Shown here: positions 1 to 8,563 of the stretch, in pieces
How the letters are laid out: the number at the start of each line of letters is the position of its first letter
Position numbering within the stretch: position 1 is the first letter of the stretch
Assembly: GCA_963734295.1 (NCBI GenBank)
Contig: CAVTGS010000013.1
Span: 25,692-89,691, forward strand
Length of the DNA stretch: 64,000 nt
Reading direction: 5' to 3'
Origin: JAEUMW01 sp963734295
GTDB lineage: Bacteria > Pseudomonadota > Gammaproteobacteria > Burkholderiales > JAEUMW01
Position numbers and translations under genes: made by a program
Notes under the pieces: model-generated
Told to the model about the DNA's origin: nothing
Seen by the model: only the letters and a program-made list of their open reading frames with translations
Database searches by the model: none

Positions 1-1
1 G

Positions 2-565
2 GAAGAGCGGATCACCGCCTTCTATCGCCGCGTTTTCGCGCGCGCCGTGTCGTCGGCCGGCCGCCTGCGCGTGCGCGAGCTCGACCGGTCGCGGGATGCG
101 ATCGTGCGCGGTCTGCCGGAATACGCGCTCGACGGCACGCGCTATGTCGCCAACGAGCAGGTCTGGCCCTTCGACATCGTCACGGTCGACTGCGAAGGAA
201 ACTTTTCGATGTTCTCGCCAGAGCTCTCCGGTCACGCCCATCCCCGCTTCGGCGGCGTTGCACTCGGCAACGTACGGTGCGACCGATTGATCGACGTTCT
301 CGCCACCTCACGGTTTCAGCGAATGTTCGGCGAGATTCTCGACGGGGTCGAGCAGTGCGCGCGGAACTGCCGCTACTATTTCCTCTGCGGCGGCGGCGCA
401 CCCGCGAACAAGCTCTTCGAGAACGGTCGCTTCGACTCGACCGAAACGGCCTTCTGCCGCTATTCGATACAGCGCCCGATCGATGTCACGCTCGAGCTGC
501 TCGAGTCGCTCGCGACCGCAAACACACCGCCCCGTGAGTCCTCCGTGCAGCGGTCCGGCCTCTAA
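2..565 (+). CDS. Radical SAM/SPASM peptide maturase, C-terminal part (GrrM-like), 5' end outside window
   Basis: Only the last 187 codons are present; the frame is open to the window edge, so the radical SAM core lies upstream. The visible part looks like the SPASM half of the cyclophane-forming maturases that act on glycine-rich-repeat RiPP precursors. The EGNFSMFSPELSG stretch is followed by a Cys-rich segment (CARNCRYYFLCGGGAPANK) and a late ETAFCR. These cysteines would bind the auxiliary iron-sulfur clusters of SPASM proteins. A precursor peptide gene would be expected upstream and cannot be seen. The stop is TAA at 563-565 and overlaps the stop region of the convergent gene. The family assignment is by motif pattern only. 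Confidence 0.72.
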   Translation, partial: EERITAFYRRVFARAVSSAGRLRVRELDRSRDAIVRGLPEYALDGTRYVANEQVWPFDIVTVDCEGNFSMFSPELSGHAHPRFGGVALGNVRCDRLIDVLATSRFQRMFGEILDGVEQCARNCRYYFLCGGGAPANKLFENGRFDSTETAFCRYSIQRPIDVTLELLESLATANTPPRESSVQRSGL

Positions 566-2817
566 ACTGCTCCCGGGAATCCGCACAGCGCTCGTGCGTC
601 GTAGCGGGGCGTCGCGCCTCCCATCCGCTTTGCGATGGTCATGAGAACCTCCGCGTCCAGCACGATGTGGTAGGCGAACATGTTTTCCTTCTTCGTATCG
701 ACGGCCACCACCTCGACACACTTCCCGCCTGGCGAATACTCGAGCCGCTGTGGCGTACCGAGACCGGGGGGCGCAAGGTACGTGCTCTCGCGGCTTTGTT
801 CATCGTGAATCACGACCACGGGATAATCCAGGTTCACGGCGTTGCCGAGTGCTGCGAAGCCGTGCTCCGCCGTCGGGTGCAGTGCAAGGTATTGCGGGCG
901 GCCCGTGAGCCGCAGGAAGTTGCTCCGATAGACGACCGGATCCTCTTCGGTGCGGCCGAAGACCTCGACTTCCCCGTCGTCCTTGAGTGTGGCATAGCCG
1001 TTCTCGGCGGGATGTGCGAAGTAGACGGAGAGGATAGTGTCATCCTCGCGCATGGACTCGAGGCGCTCGGGCGGGATCGCAGGTGGGCGCGTCGGATCGA
1101 GCGCGATCACGTCCCACAGCGGCTGCCCCTCTTCCGCGGTGGCACCTGCGCAATCGAGCGACGCCATCCGACCGTCCGTACTGAGCCGCACGTGCGAGAC
1201 GGAGCGCTGCTGGCAACGGTTGCCCGGAATCCCGCCAACCGGACGCACCCCATGATCGTCCCCGACGGCGAACACCTTTAGCTGCACCTGTTCGGAGGTT
1301 TTCCGGGAGGCCGCGTCGAAGGTAGGCCACGCCAGCGCGACGCGCTCTTCGCTTAAGTCGGTGGCGAAGGGGAGGTCGGTCCGGCTCACATCGGGGAGCG
1401 CCACGCTCTGTCTACGTGCATCGGTGAAGCAGATCTCGCCGGTCGCGTCGGAACGACAGGGTCCCACCGATGGCGCATCCGCGCGCCACGCCTGGGGATT
1501 GGTCCCACGCATCCCCGCCTTTTTCCAGGATCGAGCGTCCGCCGCGAGCATCGCACCGATCGTCTCGTTCATGGCTGCCATGGCACGAGAGGTGGGAGCG
1601 GTCCCGACCGCCGCGAGCGCTCCCGAGCGCGCGCGCTCCAGCAGCTCGTCGCACTGAGTGCCTGCCCGCGGCGGCTTCTTTCCGGCACGGCAAGCCTCGA
1701 ACTCCCACAGATTGCGGTACGCCTGCGCGGCCAGCGCGTTGGCGCGCGTGCGGTCTTCTTCACCGCGAGCTTGCAGGTATAGCCACAGCGATAGACCGGT
1801 CAGTGCGAGAGCGCCGCAGACAGCGCCATAGCGACGCAGGCGCAGTCGGGCGCGCTGCGAACGCTCCTCGCGGTCCTTGCCGACGCGAATCGCCGCCAGG
1901 AGCTCCGGCCAGCGGCGGAAGAGGGCAGGGTGGACGATGGAGTAATGGGCTCCGTGTTCGAAAAGCACGCGGCTGGACACCAGGAAGGGGCCGAGCGGGA
2001 ACGCTCTGCCCACCACGTCCTGGAAGCTGGGTGACGCCGCCCCGTTTGCCGCATCGATCTTGAGCCGCGGAATCATCGCGTCGGATTTCACGCCCGGGTC
2101 GTAAACGGCGCCATATCCGGAGAGTGCGTCCAGCATCGCTCGTTGCTCGCTCGGTCCCTGCGCCGCATGGATCCGGTCGGTCTGGTCGACCAGGTACTGC
2201 AGGCAACTGAAACTGCGCTCGTCGGGCGGCCGGCGCAGCTTGTTGCCGATGCGGGTCTGCGGATCCTCGAACAAGTGATAAAGGCAGAACTCGCTGAGCG
2301 TCGGCGCGTAGCTATCGCCCGCGACCTGGCCCGCGATCTCCTTGACGAGGTCGAGCTCGAAGCGCAGGCCGGCAGCGACCGCCGTGCGCTCGATGAGCCG
2401 GGACAACTCTGCGCTGGAAGGCACGCCCGCATCGTTCTTCGGCAGGGCTTGCACCGCCTCTGCGAAGCGCTCGAACGGGTTGCCGTAGCGAGGCTGCAAG
2501 GCTCGCAGAGCGGCTTCGTCGAAGGGATGGAGGTCGGGAATCGAGACATCGCTGCTGAAGCGCTTTTCCGCCGACGCGCGCGAGAGCTCGCGTTCCCAGT
2601 AGCTGAGATAGCCCTGGCACGCCTTCACCTCGTGCGGCTCGTCGAAGTAGATGCCGGATTGCGCGACACGCGTGGCAAAGCGCTCGGCGGCGAGCCAGAA
2701 TGCCGGTCCGGGTGCTTCGTCTTGCGCATCGGCATCGAGTAACCGCGAGTGCTCGCTGCGGATCTCGTCGAGCGTGGTGTACAACGGTTCGAGATTGCAT
2801 GGCGGTATCGGTTCCAT
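562..2817 (-). CDS. STAND-like sensor protein: helical region, winged-helix-like segment, one TM helix, beta-propeller-like C-terminus; no P-loop seen
   Basis: This 751-residue protein starts at an ATG (2815-2817), 47 bp after the DUF4062 gene, with which it probably forms an operon. The open frame runs further upstream, but that extension is Arg-rich and lies opposite the DUF4062 gene in another frame, so I reject it. Residues 1-290 look helical. Residues about 294-305 (VHPALFRRWPEL) match the winged-helix signature that follows the NTPase in many bacterial STAND/WD40 proteins. A membrane helix lies at about 330-350. The rest is a run of short beta-rich, WD40-like segments. I find no Walker A or B motif, although this architecture normally follows a STAND NTPase. 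The role is inferred as a membrane-anchored sensor for the DUF4062 partner. Confidence 0.6.
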   Translation of the reverse strand: MEPIPPCNLEPLYTTLDEIRSEHSRLLDADAQDEAPGPAFWLAAERFATRVAQSGIYFDEPHEVKACQGYLSYWERELSRASAEKRFSSDVSIPDLHPFDEAALRALQPRYGNPFERFAEAVQALPKNDAGVPSSAELSRLIERTAVAAGLRFELDLVKEIAGQVAGDSYAPTLSEFCLYHLFEDPQTRIGNKLRRPPDERSFSCLQYLVDQTDRIHAAQGPSEQRAMLDALSGYGAVYDPGVKSDAMIPRLKIDAANGAASPSFQDVVGRAFPLGPFLVSSRVLFEHGAHYSIVHPALFRRWPELLAAIRVGKDREERSQRARLRLRRYGAVCGALALTGLSLWLYLQARGEEDRTRANALAAQAYRNLWEFEACRAGKKPPRAGTQCDELLERARSGALAAVGTAPTSRAMAAMNETIGAMLAADARSWKKAGMRGTNPQAWRADAPSVGPCRSDATGEICFTDARRQSVALPDVSRTDLPFATDLSEERVALAWPTFDAASRKTSEQVQLKVFAVGDDHGVRPVGGIPGNRCQQRSVSHVRLSTDGRMASLDCAGATAEEGQPLWDVIALDPTRPPAIPPERLESMREDDTILSVYFAHPAENGYATLKDDGEVEVFGRTEEDPVVYRSNFLRLTGRPQYLALHPTAEHGFAALGNAVNLDYPVVVIHDEQSRESTYLAPPGLGTPQRLEYSPGGKCVEVVAVDTKKENMFAYHIVLDAEVLMTIAKRMGGATPRYDARALCGFPGAV

Positions 2818-2864
2818 AATCGAGCTCCAGGTTCGAGGCTCATCCGCCGGTGTGCCGTGGCACC

Positions 2865-4340
2865 CTAGCCGATCTCCATGAGCGGTTGACCCACCCGGGT
2901 CTTGACGAGGCGATAGCCTTCGCGCAGGGCTTCGTCGACGATCTTGAAATGTTCTTCGACGCTTTCCCGCAGCTTCGTGAGCGGCCGCACGACCTCCGCG
3001 TTCATGTTCGTCGCGGCCGTGTCCGCCAGGAACCCTTCGACGTCGTTGATGCAGGTGTCGACCAGCGGCCATGTGTCCCCGCCGTTGTCGCGCACGTCTT
3101 CCTCCCAATCTTCGCCGCCGCTCGGCAGCTCGCCGAACTCCTGCCAGGCTCCTCGCGCCGAGCTCAGGCGGCGCTTGAGCCGGCGCCATTCGCCGGCCGC
3201 GGCCCGCGCGTCTTCCAAGGTCAGCCGTTCGAACAGCGAGGGAAACTTGCACTGAACATCCTGCAGACCATGGTGCTCCTGGAGGAGCGCCTTGCACTTG
3301 CTCAGCACCGGGTTGCCGTCGGCCATCAGCGCCCGCAGGTTGCGCTCTACCACCACGAGCTCCGCCGCGTAGGCTTCGGTCAGGCGTCCGATGGCTTTGC
3401 TGATTTCGTCGCCGTCGAGCCGGTCGGCCAATTCTTTCAGCATGTTGTCGAGATCGGACAGCCAGATGCCCAGGCGCTGGTTGAAGTCGTCCACTGCCCG
3501 CGCGCGGTGCTCTCCATTCGCGTCGGCAGCGACCGCGCGGAGTTGGCCGATGCCGCGCTCGAGCTCCGGACCGTGTCCGTCGATCATCTTCGTGCGCTCG
3601 GAGTCGTCGAGGAACGGTTTGCATTGGGCCGCCTCGGCGGCGATGGTGGTCAATCGCGGCGCGCAATACGCCGCCACGTCGAGCAGCGGGCGACCGTCGA
3701 TGCGCGTCGGGTCGTCCGAGCGCAACACGCGCGCCCGCAGATAGATTTCGTGCAGGGTGTCGTGGATCGCCTTGGCGCCATAGAGCTTGAGGATGTTCTG
3801 GGCGCTGCGGCGAAGCAGCTCGAGGTCCGGGGGGATGGGCGGCGGCTCGGACTTCTTCCCCGCATCCGGGGGCAAGGCACTCGTCACGGCAACTGCCACT
3901 TTCTGGCCGAGGTCGTCGGGCGTCGTGAACTCGCTCACCGTGTGCTGCTTCTGCAGTTCGTCCTTGAAGGTCTTGACCCGGCCTCCGTTATCGCCCCCAC
4001 CGGTGCAGAAATCCGCGAAATGCCGATCGGGCGGACCGCTGTAGACGAAAACGAGGCGTTTCTTGCCCTGCTTTTCCGCTTCACGGTACTCGAGCTCGGT
4101 GATCGACTTGCGCTCGGGATTGCCTTCGTCGGGGACATAACCATAGCGGTCCCCGACGAGACCCACGTAAGCGTCACAGCTCGCGACATCCGCCAAGCAT
4201 TTCTCCAGGGGTCGAGCGTCGGCGGCGACATAGTCCTCCATGGCGACGACGTCGTGCCCGAGTTGCCGCAGCACGTGGTACACGGCCTCGCGGAAGGCCT
4301 TGAGGTCTTGATAGGTGGACGAAATGTAGATCCTGGCCAC
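2865..4340 (-). CDS. DUF4062 domain protein, putative conflict-system effector or signalling component
   Basis: 491 residues, GTG start at 4338-4340 with a GGAG-like ribosome site upstream. Residues 1 to about 150 are a clear DUF4062 domain: it opens ARIYISSTYQDLKAFREAVY, then has LGHDVVAMEDYVAADARPL, CDAYVGLVGDRYGYVP and SITELEYREAEKQGK. DUF4062 is a TIR-like Rossmann fold usually found at the N terminus of STAND NTPases and other conflict proteins. The remaining ~330 residues are helical and unfamiliar; a KAIHDTLHEIYLRARVL segment begins this region. There is no nucleotide-binding loop here either. It is the upstream gene of a pair with the STAND-like gene at 562-2817. Domain call is strong; defence function is inferred. 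Confidence 0.78.
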   Translation of the reverse strand: MARIYISSTYQDLKAFREAVYHVLRQLGHDVVAMEDYVAADARPLEKCLADVASCDAYVGLVGDRYGYVPDEGNPERKSITELEYREAEKQGKKRLVFVYSGPPDRHFADFCTGGGDNGGRVKTFKDELQKQHTVSEFTTPDDLGQKVAVAVTSALPPDAGKKSEPPPIPPDLELLRRSAQNILKLYGAKAIHDTLHEIYLRARVLRSDDPTRIDGRPLLDVAAYCAPRLTTIAAEAAQCKPFLDDSERTKMIDGHGPELERGIGQLRAVAADANGEHRARAVDDFNQRLGIWLSDLDNMLKELADRLDGDEISKAIGRLTEAYAAELVVVERNLRALMADGNPVLSKCKALLQEHHGLQDVQCKFPSLFERLTLEDARAAAGEWRRLKRRLSSARGAWQEFGELPSGGEDWEEDVRDNGGDTWPLVDTCINDVEGFLADTAATNMNAEVVRPLTKLRESVEEHFKIVDEALREGYRLVKTRVGQPLMEIG

Positions 4341-4639
4341 TGTTTATCGCTCCGTCGGGTTGAGCGCATCGAGCTCGTCGATGATGCCGATCGATTATGG
4401 TCGCGGCTTGCGCGAACCTTCAATCGGCCGTTCGGATTAGGCCGGCGCCGCCTCGAGGCTGCCCGCGCCGCCATGTTCAGCGGCGGCGGCGCACCCGCCG
4501 GGTGCTTCGCTCCGTAGGCCCTTTGCACTAGGCGTCATGTCGTATCGACGCAGCACGCCGCGTGCAGCTAGCCTGTGAAGGAGAAGCGAGACAGTGGGCC
4601 GTAGCGACCCGCGAGCTTCCACGAACGAGGAGGATCACC
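4341..4639. other. Intergenic region between divergent genes
   Basis: About 300 bases separate the DUF4062 gene (leftward) from the hydrolase gene (rightward). It should hold both promoters. I see no convincing ORF; only the AGGAGG ribosome site at 4628-4633 for the rightward gene is clear. Confidence 0.6.
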
Positions 4640-6076
4640 ATGGCGACGATGAAGCCTGCTGCCGCGAGCAGCCCCCTGCGACGCAGCCCGCGCAATTTGA
4701 CCCCGACGTCATCGGCGCTGGCCGCCCCGGCAGCGTCGCCGGCACCCACTGTGCGCGATGTCGATCCCGCACGCCTGCACCCTTCGTTTCGTCAACGACT
4801 CGCGAACGTCATCGAAAGGCTGCAAAGCGAAGGCATCCCTTTTCGCGTCTTCGAGGCATGGCGCAGTCCGCAGCGGCAGAGGTATCTCTGGGAGCAGGGA
4901 CGGACGCGTCCCGGCGGCATCGTCACGAAGGCCCAGGCGTGGGAGTCCTATCACCAGTACGGGCTCGCTGCCGACCTGGTGCTGTTCGAAGACGGCAAGT
5001 GGAGTTGGAACACCGATGGTCAGCGCGCCGCCTGGTGGAAGCGCCTGCACGAGCTAGGCCGCGACGCCGGGCTGGAGCCGCTGTCGTTCGAGCTGCCGCA
5101 CCTGCAGATCGCCGGTATCACCCTGGGCGCGTTGAAGACCGGGAGTTATCCGCCCGGCGGCGACGATACCTGGGCAGAGAATCTCACGTCGGCGATCTAC
5201 TCGTGGCAGGGCACGCCAGCCGCTCCGCCCGGTCCGCCGCAGCTCGACGAACGTCCGCCCCTGCCGTTGACGGCAGCGGTGCCCGCGTCCTCGGCGCCTC
5301 CCGTGCTCCCCGTGACCGGCAGTGAGGACTGGCACGGGCGCTTCGGGGGGCAGGAATGGCGGCACGACGGCAGCGGTGTCTACCTGCGCGGCCCGGAAGG
5401 CGGCAACCGACCGCTGCGGACCGACGGCGAGCCGAAGACCATGCGCCGCATCTGGCAGCTCTTCGGTGAGCAGATCACGGCAGCCTCGGTGCAGCATGGC
5501 GTTCCGCCGGCGCTCATCATGATGGCGATCGCGACGGAGACCGCGGCGTATCGCAACTACGGGTTCAGCGGTCCCATGACGTTTCGCTGGGAACCGCACG
5601 TCCGGGTGACCGACGTCGCGCCGGCGCTATTCGGCGATTACAGCGCCGGGCCCATGCAGATACTCGCGACCACCGCACGCTGGGTTATTGGCGCGCAGCA
5701 TCTCGACTACGACGCGTTCAGGGTCGCCCCGGTGTACGAGCGCAGTCCGGAGCCGCCGCAGACTCACCCGATGTACCAGGCCGCGGTCAACATCGATCTC
5801 GGCACCGCCGTCATCAAGCAGCGCTGGCAGCACACCGGCGACGACCCCATCCTGGTCGCCGCCGCTTACAACGCGGGTGGTGTCTACGAGAGCAGCGACA
5901 ATGCGTGGGGCGTGCGCTGTTACGGCAACCATCTCGATCGCGCTGCCCAATGGTATGGAGATGCCTGCTTCGTGCTGTCCGAGCTTGCGGGCAGCGCGCC
6001 GATGCCGGCCCCCGCGGTGTCCGGTGTTGAGCTGCCGATCGTGCGGGATCCGCAACGCGTGCCGGTATCCGCGTAG
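4640..6076 (+). CDS. Two-domain peptidoglycan hydrolase: M15-type peptidase plus lytic-transglycosylase-like domain
   Basis: 478 residues from the ATG at 4640, chosen because AGGAGG (4628-4633) lies just upstream; an in-frame upstream start at 4562 lacks this. The N-terminal half resembles L-alanyl-D-glutamate/VanY-type M15 peptidases: FRVFEAWRSPQRQ, then HQYGLAAD, which gives the H-x6-D zinc ligands, and a later LPHLQI histidine. A Pro/Ala-rich linker follows. The C-terminal third looks like an SLT-fold lysozyme domain, with an early ATETAAYRNYG Glu, then AGPMQIL and AAAYNAGG. I see no signal peptide, so export would need a holin, type VI or other route. An endolysin or an effector are both possible. 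It stands alone, upstream of a convergent operon. Confidence 0.75.
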   Translation: MATMKPAAASSPLRRSPRNLTPTSSALAAPAASPAPTVRDVDPARLHPSFRQRLANVIERLQSEGIPFRVFEAWRSPQRQRYLWEQGRTRPGGIVTKAQAWESYHQYGLAADLVLFEDGKWSWNTDGQRAAWWKRLHELGRDAGLEPLSFELPHLQIAGITLGALKTGSYPPGGDDTWAENLTSAIYSWQGTPAAPPGPPQLDERPPLPLTAAVPASSAPPVLPVTGSEDWHGRFGGQEWRHDGSGVYLRGPEGGNRPLRTDGEPKTMRRIWQLFGEQITAASVQHGVPPALIMMAIATETAAYRNYGFSGPMTFRWEPHVRVTDVAPALFGDYSAGPMQILATTARWVIGAQHLDYDAFRVAPVYERSPEPPQTHPMYQAAVNIDLGTAVIKQRWQHTGDDPILVAAAYNAGGVYESSDNAWGVRCYGNHLDRAAQWYGDACFVLSELAGSAPMPAPAVSGVELPIVRDPQRVPVSA

Positions 6077-6138
6077 TGCGGGCGGTCGGGAGGAATCGGC
6101 CGTGCCGATCAGGGCGGCAGCGGATGCGTGCTTGCAGG

Positions 6139-6163
6139 AAAAAAGCCGCCCGCAGGCGGCTTT
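6139..6163 (-). terminator. Rho-independent terminator of the ppiC operon
   Basis: A 9-bp stem AAAGCCGCC / GGCGGCTTT (6142-6150 and 6155-6163) with a 4-base loop. Read on the minus strand it is followed by a run of Ts (complement of the A run from 6139), so it fits the end of the leftward operon; it may also stop the convergent hydrolase transcript. Confidence 0.85.
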
Positions 6164-6184
6164 GCATCCCTGCGCTGCGGGCGT

Positions 6185-7021
6185 TCAGTCGATCTTCGCC
6201 TTGGCGCGAACTTCGCCGATCGCCTTCTGCTGCACCTGGCCCTGCATGCCCTGCTCGATTTGGCCCTTGACTTCGTCATAGGGCGGGAACACGTACGGCC
6301 GCTCGTTCTCGACCTTGATGACGTGCCAGCCGAACTGCGTCTGCACCGGCTTGTCGCTGACCTGTCCCGGCTTCATGCCCTGCACCGCTTCCCCGAACGG
6401 CTTGACGAAGTTGCCGGCCGTCTGCCAGCCGAGGTCCCCGCCCTTCGTCTTCGAGCCGGGATCGGTGGACTTCGCTGCAGCGATTTTCTCGAAGGTTCCG
6501 CCTTTCTTGAGCTCGGCAATGACGTTCTTTGCGTCCGCCTCGTTCGCGACCAGGATGTGGCGCAGCTTGTACTCCTTCGCCCCACCCTGCACGGATTTGA
6601 TCTTCTCGTACTCGGCCTTCATCGCTTCATCGCTGATGGGGTTCGACTTGCGGTAGTTGTCGAGATAAGCGGATGCAAGGATCTGCTGGCGTGCAAGCTC
6701 GAGGCGAGTGGCCACTTCCGGGGATTTGTCGAGGCCCATCCGGGTCGCCTCCTGGGCGATCGCCTCCATCGTGATCAGGTTTTCCTTGATCGCCGTGCGG
6801 GTCTCGGCGGAATCGGGCTGTCCCTGGGCAGTGCGATCCTTGACGATGAGATCCATGCGCGACTGGGGAATGGCCACACCGTTGACTTTCGCGACCTGAC
6901 CACCGCTCGATGGCGCAGCGGCGGCAGGCTGCGGTTTCGCGTCCTGGGCGAGGGACACCGCGGGCAGCGCGAGGCAAATCGCGGCCATGAGGGTCAGTTG
7001 CTTGAACTTGATAGCTTGCAT
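6185..7021 (-). CDS. PpiC/parvulin-type peptidyl-prolyl cis-trans isomerase, exported
   Basis: 278 residues starting at the ATG 7019-7021, with AAAGGA upstream. Residues 1-25 (MQAIKFKQLTLMAAICLALP...) are a typical signal peptide ending near SLAQDA. A SurA-N-like helical region follows, with the parvulin domain at about 145-240: YKLRHILVANEADA, then GGDLGWQTAGNFVKPFGEAV and FGWHVIKVE, the conserved core of the rotamase fold. The protein should act as a periplasmic foldase. It is the last gene of the yciB-yciI-bolA-ppiC cluster and is followed by a strong terminator. Confidence 0.9.
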   Translation of the reverse strand: MQAIKFKQLTLMAAICLALPAVSLAQDAKPQPAAAAPSSGGQVAKVNGVAIPQSRMDLIVKDRTAQGQPDSAETRTAIKENLITMEAIAQEATRMGLDKSPEVATRLELARQQILASAYLDNYRKSNPISDEAMKAEYEKIKSVQGGAKEYKLRHILVANEADAKNVIAELKKGGTFEKIAAAKSTDPGSKTKGGDLGWQTAGNFVKPFGEAVQGMKPGQVSDKPVQTQFGWHVIKVENERPYVFPPYDEVKGQIEQGMQGQVQQKAIGEVRAKAKID

Positions 7022-7047
7022 GCGAATTCCTTTACTGAAGTTGACTG

Positions 7048-7311
7048 TCAGATTTCGTTCGGAGCGAGAGCGCGGATTGCGAGCGCGTGGATGTCCTTCC
7101 GCATCAGGTCGCCGAGCGCCTCGTACACCAGACGATGGCGCACCAGGCTCGGGCAACCGGCGAAGCGCGGCGAGACGATGAGGAGCTCGAAGTGCCCCCC
7201 ACCGCCTTTCGCGCCTTCATGACCCGCGTGCTTTCCGCTTTCATCCAGGATCTCGATGTTCTCCGGAGCGAGCGCCTGGAGCCGCTCCTCCATCTTCTTG
7301 ATCGTGCTCAT
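7048..7311 (-). CDS. bolA: BolA family protein
   Basis: 87 residues. The BolA/KH-like fold is recognisable from LQALAPENIEILDESGKHAG, HFELLIVSPRFAG and the C-terminal HRLVYEALGDLMRKDIHALAI helix. BolA proteins bind iron-sulfur clusters with monothiol glutaredoxins and act as regulators or cluster carriers. The Gly/His-rich HEGAKGGGGHFE insert between the conserved blocks is typical. The ATG overlaps the yciI stop by 4 bases, so translational coupling is likely. It is about the usual length for the family. Confidence 0.92.
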   Translation of the reverse strand: MSTIKKMEERLQALAPENIEILDESGKHAGHEGAKGGGGHFELLIVSPRFAGCPSLVRHRLVYEALGDLMRKDIHALAIRALAPNEI

Positions 7312-7613
7312 GCAGGGAGAGACTTTCTGAAAGGCTTGACCGTCACGCGGGCGAATACGCTCTCGGTGGCGTAGGGATCCGCGCGCGCCCAGGTCTCGGC
7401 TGCATCCAGCGACTCGAACTCGGCGACGATCAGGCTGCCGCTGAACCCTTTTGGACCCGGGTCGGGGCTGTCGATCGCGGGAAACGGGCCTGCCAGGAGC
7501 AGCCGCCCCTCCGCCTGCAGCGCCTCGAGTCGACTCAAATGAGCGGGCCGCATTGCGAGCCGCTTCTCGAGACTGTTCGAGACGTCTTCCCCGATGATCG
7601 CGTACAGCATCAT
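7308..7613 (-). CDS. yciI: YciI-like protein
   Basis: 101 residues, full length for the YciI fold. The start MMLYAIIGEDV, the central LLLAGPFPAIDSPDPGPKGFSG and AAETWARADPYA match the family, including the His/Asp-containing putative active-site region (RPAHLSRLEAL). Its biochemical role in this lineage is unknown; relatives are ferredoxin-like dimers, some implicated in dechlorination. It overlaps yciB by 4 bases at its start and bolA by 4 at its end, so the three genes are one transcription unit. Confidence 0.88.
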   Translation of the reverse strand: MMLYAIIGEDVSNSLEKRLAMRPAHLSRLEALQAEGRLLLAGPFPAIDSPDPGPKGFSGSLIVAEFESLDAAETWARADPYATESVFARVTVKPFRKSLPA

Positions 7614-8149
7614 TCGTTCCTTTCCGGTTCCATGAAACGCGCCAGCGCGAGCCCCTGCAGCAGCACGAAAGCGAGGGTCAGGCCGAGGCCGCCGAACACT
7701 TTGAAATTCACCCAGGTGTCCGTGTCGAAGTTGTATGCCACGAACAGATTGGCGATTCCCATCACGGCGAAGAATCCGACCCAGCTCGCGTTGAGTTTGT
7801 TCCAGACGTCATCCGGCAGCTTGATCTCCTTGGCCATGACTGCGCGGATGAGGTTCTTGCCGAAAAAAATCCGTGCCCCCAGTAGCACGCCGCCGAAGAG
7901 CCAATACAACACGGACGGCTTCCACTTGATGAATGTTTCGTCGCGCAGCAGCAAGGTGGCGCCGCCGAACACCACGATCACCGCGAGGCTCACCCAGAGC
8001 ATCGTGTCGACCCTGCGGTGTCGCACCCAGACCCAGCCGATCTGCACGAAGGTGGCCACGATGGCGACCGCGGTCGCGACGTAAATCCCCTGAAGCTTGA
8101 AGGCTACGAAAAAGAGGATGACCGGAAAGAGGTCGAATACGAACTTCAT
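7610..8149 (-). CDS. yciB: YciB/IspZ inner-membrane septation protein
   Basis: 179 residues from the ATG at 8147-8149. The open frame continues 19 codons upstream, but the family always begins MKF-FDLFPVILFF, which is exactly what this start gives. There are five or more hydrophobic membrane segments, and the conserved KWKPSVLYWLF and FFGKNLIRAVM blocks are present. YciB is an intrinsic membrane protein linked to cell-envelope integrity and division. It is the first gene of the leftward operon. Confidence 0.92.
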   Translation of the reverse strand: MKFVFDLFPVILFFVAFKLQGIYVATAVAIVATFVQIGWVWVRHRRVDTMLWVSLAVIVVFGGATLLLRDETFIKWKPSVLYWLFGGVLLGARIFFGKNLIRAVMAKEIKLPDDVWNKLNASWVGFFAVMGIANLFVAYNFDTDTWVNFKVFGGLGLTLAFVLLQGLALARFMEPERNE

Positions 8150-8563
8150 GAAGGGCCGGACGGCGACAATCGCAGCATTATCCGGATTTGGCGCCCCCTT
8201 GTCCAACCGCGCCCGGCGCCTCGATCGTTCCTCTCACGGCCCTCGCCCCCGGCGCTTACTCCGAGCCGTTGGAGCCCGCCGCGGCAGAAATGTTTCGTGC
8301 GAGCGCACCACCGCGGCGGCGGGCTGCATTGCGGGCTACCAGGGGACCGGGGCGCTGCTTCGCGATCGGTACATAGTCCGTCGGGCCTAGTCGCTATGGG
8401 GTATGCGAAACAGATATCCGTAAGTCATGCGTAAGTCCGCCCGCTCGAGAATGGACTCGCGAACCACGGCACTCCGATTCATGCATAGAGCATGAATGTC
8501 GGGTGGACGTGGTTGCGAAACCGACCGTTGTTCTTACTTCAACTGACTGCAAGGGGATATGCC
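8150..8563. other. Non-coding region upstream of yciB and the protease gene
   Basis: About 410 bases between divergent genes. Both promoters should be here, but I cannot assign boxes with confidence. The AGGGGA at 8552-8557 serves as a weak ribosome site for the protease at 8564. No supported small gene is visible. Confidence 0.5.

Noticed and set aside
2818..3666. N-terminal extension of the STAND-like gene
   Set aside because: It is Arg-rich, overlaps the DUF4062 gene in another frame, and a good start exists at 2817.
2850..4517. A 555-codon open frame antisense to the DUF4062 gene
   Set aside because: The composition is that of a shadow and it has no family features, whereas the minus strand encodes a clear DUF4062 domain.
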